The notes: generated by a model not told the origin, from the sequence alone. A stretch of DNA of 64,000 nt from Saccharospirillum sp. MSK14-1 (GCF_003054965.1 NZ_MIES01000006.1:62001-126000); one strand, 5' to 3'. Positions 16,906 through 26,839 are shown, numbered from the stretch's first letter. Numbers and translations are program-made.

Positions 16906-17943
16906 CGCCAGCGGCAGACTTAGCAACAACGCCCAAAGCCCAACTGCACCACCACCACTGGAACGCCAAGGGTTTTCATTCATCTTATTCACAATCCATG
17001 ACCTCAATTCTTTGATATCGGTATAAACGCCATAAGTTTTAGCACAATCGAAACCCCAGCTAACAATACCGATTTGCTCCAGGTCCGAACCTGACGACCC
17101 AGAACCATAAACCAAAGGCCCTCCGCTATCGCCCTGGCAGGAATCTTTCTGCTGATCACCATCCAGCGGGTCCACCCCATCGGCAAACCCCGCACACAGC
17201 ATTGAAGCGCCGTGAATCACATTCGAATCACCCAGTTTTATCCCATACTCCGCCGAACAGGTGGCGTCGGAGACCGTTGGCAAATCAACCGTTTGCAACG
17301 CGATATCGGGCTCTGGAGTAATATCATCCGATTCACCCGACGTGCGCTCACGCGTATCGCCATGACCAATCACCGTAGCGTCGCCCAGAAAGGTAGACTG
17401 CGCCCGACTGGTCAACGCAATGGAATCATGAACCGCATTGATGGGCAGCCGGATCAACGCTACATCATTGCGAACGGTTGCCGCGTTATAACCCGGGTGC
17501 ACTGCCACAGTTTGCGTACTGCGAGCTAAAGTAAAACCCGACGACGGCAAAGCATCCAACGCAATAAGACCTGAGAATTCATAACCGGCCGGTGGAGTGA
17601 TGCTGCCTTCGCGACGGCAAGGGCCACTCGAAGGACAATGGACGTAACCATAGGTATTGGAATGATTGCCCAACAGAACAGCGAAACGCGCTCCATGCTT
17701 CAGATTCGACACACAGTGTGCAGCCGTCAGCACTGTGCCATCGCCTAAATAACTGCCACCACAAAAATGAAACTAAAACTCATCCGACGAAGCCCCACTT
17801 AACGTGCTTTCTACTAACAACGCCGCATAAAAGTCATAACCCGAAACCACCGGGTCACCGCCTATCACTCGGGGAGCAATCTCTAAAGCGTTAGCAGAAG
17901 AAGCGATACATGTGACACAAACAGCCAGGAACCAGCCTTTCAT
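16543..17943 (-). pseudogene. Secreted trypsin-like serine protease with GlyGly-CTERM, interrupted by an in-frame amber codon and fused to a lipoprotein-like tail
   Basis: One frame runs from ATG 17943 to the stop at 16543 except for a single TAG at 17773-17775. Upstream of the TAG are a Sec signal (MKGWFLAVCVTCIASSANA) and the activation site RVIGGDPV; directly after it comes FHFCGGSYLGDGTVLTAAHC. The S1 catalytic triad is intact downstream: His in LTAAHC, Asp in NDVALIRLP, Ser in DSCQGDSGGP, with the Asp of trypsin-like specificity. The domain is followed by SSGGGAVGLWALLLSLPLAMARCRR, a GlyGly-CTERM rhombosortase/type II secretion signal. The frame then continues into a lipobox (LTLAGCSS) and a 100-residue domain. 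It may be a recent nonsense mutation, a sequencing error or a suppressed codon. Translation from GTG 17733 would lack a signal peptide. Confidence 0.85.
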
Positions 17944-18002
17944 GAGTGATCACCCGTTTGTCGGGGAAGCAGTGACAGTACATTAGCATATAGAGGGTGT
18001 TA

Positions 18003-18016
18003 GGGGGGGGGGGGGG
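18003..18016. repeat. Poly-G tract of 14 bases
   Basis: An uninterrupted run of 14 G residues lies 60 bp upstream of the protease start (which reads leftwards from 17943). On the protease strand it is a C-tract followed by CCTCTATATGCTAATG, so it could sit in or near the -35 region or spacer of a promoter. Homopolymers of this length are prone to slipped-strand changes. Confidence 0.7.
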
Positions 18017-18394
18017 AATGGAAAGGTTGACTATGACTTTAGATCGCGCCAAAAAAATTCGTAGAGTAAAGTGTCATTATATCAGTGATTCGCTTCTACT
18101 GAGTCGGGGCAACAATATAATTTTCTATATTAAATAGTTTTAAAGCCCAACTTACATTTAAAGCTTATTTTAAAGCATAATTGACTCACCACATTTGATG
18201 ATCAATGCATGTAGGGAATTTTTTTATTTTAATGAAAACTGCGACGCATTGTCTCATCTCTTATGAGTGAACAAATTTTCTACACTCTGGCATACCAAAC
18301 TGATTCCCTTCTGAGGTTTATCATGTCTGCCCTCTAAAAATCTCTGCTCGCCCTAAAATAATCAACAACTCAAAATTAGCCTTTTTTACTCACA

Positions 18395-18430
18395 AATAAA
18401 CAATAATAACAGTGCTCAATAAAAAGCACT
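18395..18430 (-). terminator. Possible terminator downstream of tpsA
   Basis: On the minus strand, arms AGTGCT and AGCACT (plus-strand 18425-18430 and 18411-18416, 8-nt loop) are followed by a T-rich stretch (GTTATTATTGTTTATTT). It is weak but well placed to end the tpsB-tpsA transcript. Confidence 0.4.
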
Positions 18431-18469
18431 AAAGCGGATATCCTATCCAACCGAGCACCGGAAAATCAC

Positions 18470-18550
18470 TCATACAGGTCGTTGCCTCTCGAAGTTAATA
18501 CCTACACTACAGCCAACATTACAAATCAACTTAAGGCAATGCCAGACCAT
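18470..18550 (-). CDS. Small 26-codon open frame directly after tpsA
   Basis: Starting 22 bp after the TpsA stop, a strong ribosome site (AAGGAG, six bases before ATG 18550) opens a 26-codon frame, MVWHCLKLICNVGCSVGIN then FERQRPV. A second tiny frame (MSDFPVLGWIGYPL) follows in another phase. In contact-dependent inhibition loci an immunity gene of 80-150 codons occupies this place. Here it could be the eroded start of one, or a genuine small protein. There is no homology call. Confidence 0.3.
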   Translation of the reverse strand: MVWHCLKLICNVGCSVGINFERQRPV

Positions 18551-18572
18551 AATGGACTCCTTTTTATCTTTA

Positions 18573-21500
18573 TTACTCAGGATAATCATCTGTATCTCCC
18601 TTACTATCAATCACAATATCCTCAGCTCTGTTCCCAACAAACGTTCCCAATGCATCATTTATCATATCATTTTTTGAGCCTGCTTGATTTAGATGACGGC
18701 TAAAAGCATCACCGATTAACAAGCCACCAAAGGAAGTTGCTGCGCCTTCTATATCACCATTATATAGTGCCCCCACTATTTCAGAATAATCTTGAATATC
18801 ATGTGCATACTTCCAATATTTTATTGGAGCACCACCCGTATACTCCCATACCAATCCTAATCCATCTCGAAGGTCTTCTGTTTCACTACTAGTCGCCCAT
18901 TCTGGGAGTTGCTCTCCAATAATCTGAATTGCATTTGGTGTTGGTTCATCAGCTTCAACTGTCACACGTCGCTCATGGATAGCATCATTGCTTTCCACAG
19001 CGTCGGGCTCATCTGCTTCTCTATATCCTGAAGTAATAACGTACGGCGAGCCCTCAATTCCAGCAATATACTCAGCCACTTCAGGATCATAATCACCTGG
19101 CAATTGAACCAAGATGTATTCACCTTCATTTGCACCAGGGTATGTTTGCCAGTTTGCACCATTTTCAAAATCACCACGAGTTTGTTCAGTGAACTCTTCA
19201 CCAGTCAGATCTTCATTTAGAACAATAACTCGATTTTGAGATGCACTTTCACCTAGAGCGCTATTGTCCATCTCACGCATATTGGTAACTAGCATTTCAT
19301 AAGTCATCTCAGGGGTAGCATTGGCCAAAGCCCACTCATGCTCAAAGTCATACAACGGCCTATAGTCCAGTTCCTCCCGCTCTGCCAAATCACTAAACTC
19401 TGCATTATTACTCGCCAACAACGCAGCATTCGCCGACGGATTCTGAACAGCAATCGGGGCCGGGCGGTATTGGTTAATATTGTCACTATTGATTGCTGCA
19501 TTGAGTCGATACGACATATCAGCAAAGAAACCGGTCGTATGGGCGCTGATTTCACCGGCCCCATCTAGATGCATGCTTTCATGCGCAACCGTGTTGACCA
19601 CGCTTCCCGTTTTACCTTCGCCTGTGTCGATATACATGGTGTTGGTTTCTTCATGAGCGGCACCGTAGACCGCATTGCCATCTGCATCGACGGCATCTTC
19701 GGTGACTTTGGCCCGGTCCGTGGTTCCAAGTTCTTCGCCGTTCAATGCTGCATCCAGCAAGTTAACGGTATCCTGCATTACCTGGGCATCTTCAATATCA
19801 CCATCGCGCATGGCCTCGACATAGCCTGCCAGCGCACCACCATCCCTATAGGCCACATCTTTTGCGGCAATGGTGGTGTTGAAAGCATTGGCTGCCTGGC
19901 CAACATCCAATTGAGTCACGACGTCCCAGCCGCTGCCTGCGACCGCGCCAGCCGCTGATATATCGGCAACAATACCGCCGGTCATTTTAAAAGAATTCGA
20001 CAGGAGGTTTTTATGATTCTCCAGAATGGTATTACGGCCATCCTTAGTCAGGAACTGACCATCCACTGTGAAGCTGGTATTCAAGCCCCCGGTATCAACA
20101 TCCAGAGTCGTAATCTGTGCATCGGCGATATCACGATTCAATCCTTCCGGTGCATTGCTGTCATTTAAGGCCACACCACCGACCTGTATGTTGCCACCGC
20201 CTAATGTTGCCTGGGTGCTGCCTTCCATTTCATGGCCGGAACGGCTGGCTGTGACTGTCGCGCTGCTGGGTTTCCAGCCCTCACTGTCGGAATCTTCCGT
20301 GGTCGGTCCGCCAGCACCTTCATCCTCTGCCGAGCCGTTGCTAAAGTTCATCGTCACGCCGAAACCGCTTTGGTTGCTATAGCTACTGTCTTCCAAATTG
20401 GAGACATTCAGTTCGCCCGTAACCAAGTTCAGGTTGCCGTGATCTTCCAGTACGCCGTCTTCGTTAACGCTGGCGTTTGCAATCATCCCACCGACTAAGG
20501 TGGTGCTGTCCGCGGTAATCTGACTGTTCTCACCATCAGTGACTAGCAGTCGAGTCTGATTATTAACCTGCTTACCCCGATCTTCACCGTCACCCACATT
20601 GCCGCCCAGACTGCTCAATGGGTTATCTTTGCTGAAGCTCGCATTCATGCCCGCACTGGAATTCGTGCTGTTGTGAGTGTCTTGCAAACTCTCAATGGTC
20701 AGGTTGCCAACATCCAATTGCGCCGTTTGCGCGGTCACTTCTGCGCCACGCAGTGTGAAGTTTTCACTGTCACTGGTTAATGTGCCCACGTTAAAACGGC
20801 TGTTAACGTACTGCGTGCTGGTGCTTTCACTTTCCGAAGCGTTCACACCCAGACTGCCGCCGCCAGTGAGTCCACCCAGTGACTCAGCTTTCATGGTGAA
20901 ATTGCCACCAACTGTTGTACTGTTGCTCTCGCTGGAACTGGAGCTGGAATTAACACCGGCGGTGATCAAGGTATTCGTGCTGTTTAGGCTGGCAAGGCCC
21001 GCGGTGATGTCGCTGCCTTGGAAGGTCGCATTCTCACCACTGACCGTCAGACTACCCGCACTGATACTGGACCCTTGCCAAGTATTTTGCGTGCTTTCGC
21101 TGTGGCTAGAGGATCTAGTGACTTCAGCGCTGCCGCTGAGGTAGAAGCCAGTGCCTCCGGTTGCCGTCGCTGCTGTAGCGCTGGCTGCGACCGAGGCGGC
21201 AAAGGCTAACTGAGCTTTGGCGGCTGCAGCGACAGCGGCCGCATGATTCAGCTTATAATCTTCGAGTGCAGATTCCGCCAACTCACCATTTCTAACTCGC
21301 TCTTCGGCTCGCTCAAGCGCGCGATGAGCCTCACCGACGCCTTCTGTTGCTTCTTTCAGCGCTTCAGCACTGTGATAGGTATCAGCATAAGTATTTCGGA
21401 CGCCCACACTGATGGTCGTCGTTTCAGTTTCGGTATCGGTTTCCTGGGTCGTAGTCGCCTGATGACCACCCACAACAACATCTTCCTCAGCCTGCAGCAC

Positions 21501-24500
21501 GGCCTGGTTGGTTACATCAATATTGCTGGCCAGGATGTTGATGTCTTCATCCGCCAGCATGATGAGATTACCGGCGTTGATGGTGCTGCCTTTATGAGTG
21601 GTCGATGTTTGGGTATTGGTAACGGTTTCGGATTTTAGCTCTACACTTCCGAGCGTGAATTCAGAGGTCTCGTCATCGTATGACATGCCATCCGAGGATA
21701 GCGTTGTTTCACTCTCCGATGTTTTCGCTTCTGAGGTTTCTTCCGCAGAGACAACATTAACGTTGTCGGCAGAAACAATGGCTGTTCCTTCTGTCGTAAT
21801 ATCACTGGCAATGATGTCGACTTGCTCTTCTGCAGCCAGGATCATATTGCCACCAGCTTCCAGGTCACTGCCATGCTGAGTGGTTGATGTGTTTTCTTCA
21901 CTGCTGGATTCAGACAGGGTGACTTCAAAATCGTCGTCAAAATAACCACCAACAACGCCTGCCGCTGCAACAGCAACCTTGGCTATGCCCCGCCACTCTT
22001 CCGTCTCATGTTTCCAGTCTTCATTGGTCAGTGCCAACGAATCGATGATCAACTGGTCGGGCGTGCCTTCGCCATTTACGGCGCTGAAGCTGCCGTCGTC
22101 ATTCTGCTCCACTTCCAGGTTGCCGATCATCAGGTTGTTTTCGGCGTCCAGGTCGGAGGCGGTGATGTGAACGGTGTTGTCCGCCTGCAGTTGGATGTTG
22201 TTGCCAGTCAGTGAGCTGCTGGCGGCGGTTTGTTCAATGGAGCCTTCGTCTCGGGTTTTCTTCTTGAAATCTGTCGTACGTTCGTAGGTCTCACGGTCGT
22301 ACTGCTGATCAATACCAGCGAGAATGCTGATGTCTTCTGCAACAATTTGCAGAGTTTCAGCGGTATTCAGATCAGATGCCTGGATGGTAACTTCATCACC
22401 CGATTGAATGACTAAATTACCGTTGCCCGCATTGATACTAGAGCCAACAGCCGTATTCGAACTTTGTTCGCTGGTACGGGTAGTCGATTTTTTGCTGACT
22501 GCGTTCCAACGTGTTCTCGTACTGCTTGTTGAGCGACTGGCAGACTCATAGGCAGCTAAAATATCGATGTCGCCATCAGCACTCAGCGAGACACCATTTT
22601 CACCCGTTACATTTGAGCCTTGGATAGTGACATCGCTGCCAGATTGAATCTGAACAATATCGCCACTGAAATTACTGGCAATGACATCGGTATTTTCAGT
22701 GGTAGTGACTGTTGTTTTGCGTGAGCTACTGAACCAGCCGCTTCTGCGTGAACTTTTAGCGGTGGTTGATGTCGAGTAACTCTCTCCTGCCAGAATATTA
22801 ACGTCACCGTCTGCACTGACACGCAACTGCTCGCCAGCTTCCACACTTGCCGCCGTAGCATTGACATCATCTCCGGCATTCAGAGCTACTGAACCGCCCC
22901 CGGTAATTTGCGTACCAACATCATGGCGCTCTTCCGACTTAGTATAATTGCGACTAGATCCGACTCTGCTGGAGGCTGATTCAACAACCGTATTCAAATT
23001 AAGGTCATTTTCTGCATCCAGATACACATCACCTGCACTATCGACTTGTGCACCGGTCAAATTAATATCGTTGCCAGCTGTAGCAATTATTTTGCCGGTT
23101 CCGTTGGTTACCGACAAACTGGCATATTGGTCAATGACTTGACTGCTGGTCTCACCAAACTGATTACCTGATGTGTTGCTTTGTCCCTGTGCATACCAGT
23201 TACGATTATTCGAATATGACCGTTCATAAACACCACGGCTTTGTGTCGTAGTAGTGGTTACATTCAGGTCTTTGCCCGCATCCAGAGCCAGCAAATCTTC
23301 AGCCTGCACACTGGCACCAATAACATTAATGTCTTCGTCGGCAGAGAGTTGAACCTGTCCACCGGTAATGGCACCGCCTTCGTGGTTGATGTTCTCGGCG
23401 TCTATCTTGGCGGTATCGGTAGCCTGCACGGTACCGTTGTTCGTGAAGTCACCGTCGACATCGATATTAATGTTACGACCTGCTAACAAGGCGCCGCTGG
23501 CGTCCAAGTCACCATCACGAACAATGGTATAAACCTTGGGAACTAAAGCGGTTGTCACTTGACCATCGTCCAGTGTGACTTCCTGTTCCACCAACCAGAC
23601 GATGTCGGTGGTCAGCGCTTCAACCTGCGCTGCGGTAAGAGCAATACCTGGGCGCAACTCTTGCTCTTGCGCGAAGGTCACACCGGCGGTCATCAGGTTT
23701 TGATATTGAGTATTATCGTCGGTGTTATCGCCTAAATACCGCTGGCCGGTTTGCGCAATAATTTGTTCTTTGATCAGTTGCTGTTCGTAGAAACCATCGC
23801 CCAAACGAACCGGTGCTTTATCACCAACAAAGCCCAGAGCGGTGAGCATAAAGTCCGAGTTCAACCAATCGTTGTAGCTAGCAAAAGCTGGGTCAGTTTG
23901 AATTAAGTAGCCGGACGAAGTGTTCGGCATAATTTGGAACAGGCCGCTAGTCGTGAGTTGCGTCAGCGAAGGCGCATCCCCCAACCCTTCCGCCCGAGTT
24001 CTGGCATCAACCGACGAGGTAAGATCGACTGCTGTATTTTGCGCCTCTTGAACGGCTGTCAAGCCAACGGTGCGATCAATGGTCTTGGTATAGGTTTCGG
24101 TTACATAGCGTGTCTTTCTTTTACGGAGTGAGTCCCATGGTCCGTAATAATGCCAATAACGCTCTTTATAGCGATAAGTGCCATTGTGAGTCGTTGTTAC
24201 ATCAACTCGTGTTTGTTTATTTTGAAGAGTAGTACCGTCAACATCTAAGGTTTCACCCGCAATAATATGACTATCGATATTTCGAGCGTCATTACTGGTG
24301 ATATTGATATCACCGCCACTGCGAATCACACCCTGGCTTTCAGAGGTTACTTCAGCACCGTAAACTTTAATCGTGTAGTCACGATAATCAGTACTGTTGA
24401 GTTCAATGTGTTCGTGGTCGGTATCCACCACAACGATCTTATACTCCAAATGATCGTCGCGGTTTACCAGCCGATCCGCTGTGAGGAACATATCCCCATA

Positions 24501-26600
24501 ACTCTCAATGGTCGCACTGCGGTTCAACACGTATTCCGCCGAACCGGTCGCTCGGTACCCATCCGTTAAACTGCCGCCGATCGATAACCCACCCAGACTC
24601 ATCAAGGTCGAGCCATCGGCGTTATCAACATTCGTCGCGCCAATGTCGAGCCATTCGCGCGCGGCGATGGTGCCGGTTTGACCGCCGTCGGCGAAGTTGT
24701 TGAGTTGGTCGGCTTGCAGGCCGATGTGGTCGCCGTAGATGCGGCCGCTGCCAATGTTGGTCAGGGTGCCGGCGTCGATGTACGTCTGGTCGCCGTCGAT
24801 CAGGCCGCGGTTGGTTAGGGTGTTGGCGACGGTCAGTTCAGTTCGGGCGGCGTTGATGGTGCCGTTGTTGCTGAAGCTGCTGGTGAAGGTGAAGGTCAGG
24901 TCGTCTTCGCCCTGGATGTCGCCGTCGCTGTTGTTCAGCGCATCCAGCTGAGCGATCAGGCTGCCGGCGCTGAGTTGGCCGTTGCTGTTGTTCCAGTTTT
25001 CGAGCGTCAGGTCGGCGCTGCGGGTGTCGATCAGGCCGTCGCTGTTATTCAGTGAGCTGCCGTCCATGCTCAGGCTGTTGAGCTGGAGTTCGCCGTTTTG
25101 GTTGTTGATCGATTCGGCGGCGAGGTTCATTAAGCCGGCGCTGGAAAGGGTGCCGTCTTGGTTGTCGGCGAGTGTATTGACCTGGATGCGACCGGCCAGC
25201 GGTGCTTCGGCGGGCGTGTCATCGGCGCTGTCGGTGGGGGCGGTGGGTTCGCCGCTGGTGCCGTCGGTCGGGGCGTCGACCTCGTCCGGCACCTCAAGAT
25301 CAACGTCGTCGTCGCTGTCTTGTTCCAGTTGGCCGAGCCAGCCGTTGCGGTTGTCGAGTTCGGCCAATTCCAGATCCAGTTCACGGCTGCCCAGTTGCTG
25401 GAGGGTGCCGTTGGCGTTGATCAGGGTGTCGGTTTCAATATCGAAGCGGTTGGTTTGCAGGTTGCCGTCGCGGTTGTCGAGCGTGTCGGTGCGGGCAATC
25501 AAGGCCTCTTCAGCGGTGATGTCGCCGCTGTTGGTGAGCGTCTCGGCGGTGACGTCGACATCGCCCTGCTCGGCCTGAATGGTGCCGGCGTTCAGCAGTT
25601 GGCCGTCTTCGGTGATGACGACGTTGCCACTGGTCGCTGCCAGGGTGCCGTGGTTGTGAATGCCGACGCCGTCTTCGGTGCCGACCAAAAAGATTTTACC
25701 GGCGTACATGCCGCCCAGAGAGGCAACATCGATGGACGCGCCGACCGGCGCTTCGGTGTCGTCTTCCAGGGTTAATTGCGTGGCGTCCAGCGTGCTCGCG
25801 TTCACCTCATTCGCACCCGCGACGACCGACACATCCTTCGCCCAGATGCCGGCGTTCACATCCACCGCGCGTGCGATTAGACGGGTGTAATCGGTTTGTT
25901 GGCCGTCCAGACCCTCGCCGTTAATGCCAATGGTGCCGCCGGTGACCCGATAGTGATCGAGATGGCCGCCGAGCATGACCGGGCGACCGGTGGTCAGCGT
26001 CGCGCTGGAGGCGTTAATGAACCCCGCGCCATCGACCTGAATGCCCGACGGGTTGGCGATGATCAGCTCCGCTCGGCGACCGGCAATTTCGATATAGCCT
26101 TGCAGGTACGACGGATCGTCGCTGTTGATTTCGTTGAGAATAATGCTGGCCGTGCCCTGGTTCAGATTGGCGTTGCCTTCCACCCAACCGGCCAGTTCGG
26201 TTTGCACCGAATTTTTGCTGTTGTTGAGAATGGCGCCATCAGAGTCGACGTCGAATTGGCTGTAGACGTTGCGCGACACCCCACCGGCACTCGGCTTGGT
26301 GATGTTCACCTGAGTAACGCCGCTGGCGGATTCCGTGACCGTGGCCTGATGGGCATTGCTGGCGTTGCTGTCGGCGGTGATCTGGGTATCGGCCTGCACC
26401 ATGGCCAGCCCCCCGACGAGCACCACCAAGCCTTTGCCCACCGCCCGGGTCAGCAGACCGAATAACCGTAAGGGGGACGATTGCAACCGCGGTACCGATG
26501 CCCCGTTAGCAGCACGATCACCGGAACCGGCCAGCTCACCGGCCACCATCAATTGGCCGCGCGCGGCATTAAAAATTACGCGAAAGCAACGCTTATTCAT
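18573..26600 (-). CDS. TpsA-type filamentous haemagglutinin/CdiA-like exoprotein
   Basis: A 2675-aa two-partner secretion substrate. It starts with an extended signal (MNKRCFRVIFNAARGQLMVAGE), then a hydrophobic core ending in AMVQA. The TPS domain follows (about residues 72-330), with VDGAGFINASSATLTTGRP and NPSGI in place of the common NPNGI. The middle is beta-helical FHA/haemagglutinin repeats (SADGDIDILAAYES, GSSINAGNGNLVIQSGDEVTI). A helical Ala-rich insert (EGVGEAHRALERAEERVRNG, KAQLAFAASVAASAT) lies near plus-strand 21170-21400. Near the C-terminus is a metallopeptidase-like HESMH (His2340) in VNTVAHESMHLDGAGE. The last 250 or so residues are encoded by AT-rich DNA and contain no VENN motif. 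It is secreted through TpsB. It may be an adhesin or a toxin carrier; the C-terminal module is unrecognised. Confidence 0.9.
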   Translation of the reverse strand: MNKRCFRVIFNAARGQLMVAGELAGSGDRAANGASVPRLQSSPLRLFGLLTRAVGKGLVVLVGGLAMVQADTQITADSNASNAHQATVTESASGVTQVNITKPSAGGVSRNVYSQFDVDSDGAILNNSKNSVQTELAGWVEGNANLNQGTASIILNEINSDDPSYLQGYIEIAGRRAELIIANPSGIQVDGAGFINASSATLTTGRPVMLGGHLDHYRVTGGTIGINGEGLDGQQTDYTRLIARAVDVNAGIWAKDVSVVAGANEVNASTLDATQLTLEDDTEAPVGASIDVASLGGMYAGKIFLVGTEDGVGIHNHGTLAATSGNVVITEDGQLLNAGTIQAEQGDVDVTAETLTNSGDITAEEALIARTDTLDNRDGNLQTNRFDIETDTLINANGTLQQLGSRELDLELAELDNRNGWLGQLEQDSDDDVDLEVPDEVDAPTDGTSGEPTAPTDSADDTPAEAPLAGRIQVNTLADNQDGTLSSAGLMNLAAESINNQNGELQLNSLSMDGSSLNNSDGLIDTRSADLTLENWNNSNGQLSAGSLIAQLDALNNSDGDIQGEDDLTFTFTSSFSNNGTINAARTELTVANTLTNRGLIDGDQTYIDAGTLTNIGSGRIYGDHIGLQADQLNNFADGGQTGTIAAREWLDIGATNVDNADGSTLMSLGGLSIGGSLTDGYRATGSAEYVLNRSATIESYGDMFLTADRLVNRDDHLEYKIVVVDTDHEHIELNSTDYRDYTIKVYGAEVTSESQGVIRSGGDINITSNDARNIDSHIIAGETLDVDGTTLQNKQTRVDVTTTHNGTYRYKERYWHYYGPWDSLRKRKTRYVTETYTKTIDRTVGLTAVQEAQNTAVDLTSSVDARTRAEGLGDAPSLTQLTTSGLFQIMPNTSSGYLIQTDPAFASYNDWLNSDFMLTALGFVGDKAPVRLGDGFYEQQLIKEQIIAQTGQRYLGDNTDDNTQYQNLMTAGVTFAQEQELRPGIALTAAQVEALTTDIVWLVEQEVTLDDGQVTTALVPKVYTIVRDGDLDASGALLAGRNINIDVDGDFTNNGTVQATDTAKIDAENINHEGGAITGGQVQLSADEDINVIGASVQAEDLLALDAGKDLNVTTTTTQSRGVYERSYSNNRNWYAQGQSNTSGNQFGETSSQVIDQYASLSVTNGTGKIIATAGNDINLTGAQVDSAGDVYLDAENDLNLNTVVESASSRVGSSRNYTKSEERHDVGTQITGGGSVALNAGDDVNATAASVEAGEQLRVSADGDVNILAGESYSTSTTAKSSRRSGWFSSSRKTTVTTTENTDVIASNFSGDIVQIQSGSDVTIQGSNVTGENGVSLSADGDIDILAAYESASRSTSSTRTRWNAVSKKSTTRTSEQSSNTAVGSSINAGNGNLVIQSGDEVTIQASDLNTAETLQIVAEDISILAGIDQQYDRETYERTTDFKKKTRDEGSIEQTAASSSLTGNNIQLQADNTVHITASDLDAENNLMIGNLEVEQNDDGSFSAVNGEGTPDQLIIDSLALTNEDWKHETEEWRGIAKVAVAAAGVVGGYFDDDFEVTLSESSSEENTSTTQHGSDLEAGGNMILAAEEQVDIIASDITTEGTAIVSADNVNVVSAEETSEAKTSESETTLSSDGMSYDDETSEFTLGSVELKSETVTNTQTSTTHKGSTINAGNLIMLADEDINILASNIDVTNQAVLQAEEDVVVGGHQATTTQETDTETETTTISVGVRNTYADTYHSAEALKEATEGVGEAHRALERAEERVRNGELAESALEDYKLNHAAAVAAAAKAQLAFAASVAASATAATATGGTGFYLSGSAEVTRSSSHSESTQNTWQGSSISAGSLTVSGENATFQGSDITAGLASLNSTNTLITAGVNSSSSSSESNSTTVGGNFTMKAESLGGLTGGGSLGVNASESESTSTQYVNSRFNVGTLTSDSENFTLRGAEVTAQTAQLDVGNLTIESLQDTHNSTNSSAGMNASFSKDNPLSSLGGNVGDGEDRGKQVNNQTRLLVTDGENSQITADSTTLVGGMIANASVNEDGVLEDHGNLNLVTGELNVSNLEDSSYSNQSGFGVTMNFSNGSAEDEGAGGPTTEDSDSEGWKPSSATVTASRSGHEMEGSTQATLGGGNIQVGGVALNDSNAPEGLNRDIADAQITTLDVDTGGLNTSFTVDGQFLTKDGRNTILENHKNLLSNSFKMTGGIVADISAAGAVAGSGWDVVTQLDVGQAANAFNTTIAAKDVAYRDGGALAGYVEAMRDGDIEDAQVMQDTVNLLDAALNGEELGTTDRAKVTEDAVDADGNAVYGAAHEETNTMYIDTGEGKTGSVVNTVAHESMHLDGAGEISAHTTGFFADMSYRLNAAINSDNINQYRPAPIAVQNPSANAALLASNNAEFSDLAEREELDYRPLYDFEHEWALANATPEMTYEMLVTNMREMDNSALGESASQNRVIVLNEDLTGEEFTEQTRGDFENGANWQTYPGANEGEYILVQLPGDYDPEVAEYIAGIEGSPYVITSGYREADEPDAVESNDAIHERRVTVEADEPTPNAIQIIGEQLPEWATSSETEDLRDGLGLVWEYTGGAPIKYWKYAHDIQDYSEIVGALYNGDIEGAATSFGGLLIGDAFSRHLNQAGSKNDMINDALGTFVGNRAEDIVIDSKGDTDDYPE

Positions 26601-26839
26601 TGGGGAGTTCCCTCTCTATGAACACCAGAACAGTCAGGGTCACGGACCGGGTTCACAGCCAGGGGGATAGGGTGAAGGCGGTCACAAAAAAGGGATATAG
26701 GGAATTAAAAATAGGGTGTCAACATAGCGGACAGATGTGCGCCCTTTTTTCGTCAAAAAACTAAAAGCCGCACATCAAAACGTTATTTTTTTGACCATTA
26801 TTAGCGCCTGAATTTTCGAGCGCCAAAAAGCCGGCGCCC

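Larger units (their letters stand above)
17944..18469. other. AT-rich intergenic stretch with gene remnants
   Basis: No open frame of 60 codons on either strand. It holds a 14-G tract (18003-18016), a weak terminator (18395-18430) and several very short minus-strand frames with plausible starts, for example M-SDFPVLGWIGYPL and MRQCVAVFIKIKKF. Composition is markedly AT-rich compared with flanking genes. It probably represents decayed or acquired DNA between the TpsA gene and the protease locus. Confidence 0.6.

Noticed and set aside
18482-18703. Plus-strand 73-codon frame near the tpsA end, considered as an immunity or antitoxin gene
   Set aside because: Most of it is antisense to the tpsA C-terminal coding sequence. 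There is no ribosome site, and the codons look like a shadow.
19900-25800. Tandem repeats or CRISPR in the tpsA coding region
   Set aside because: Repetition is at protein level (FHA repeats) with divergent nucleotides and no regular spacers.
26601-26839. Terminator or riboswitch between tpsB and tpsA
   Set aside because: A GC hairpin (GAGCGCC...GGCGCCCTC) has a bulge and no T-run, and no conserved riboswitch core is visible. A separate tpsA promoter remains possible but cannot be named.
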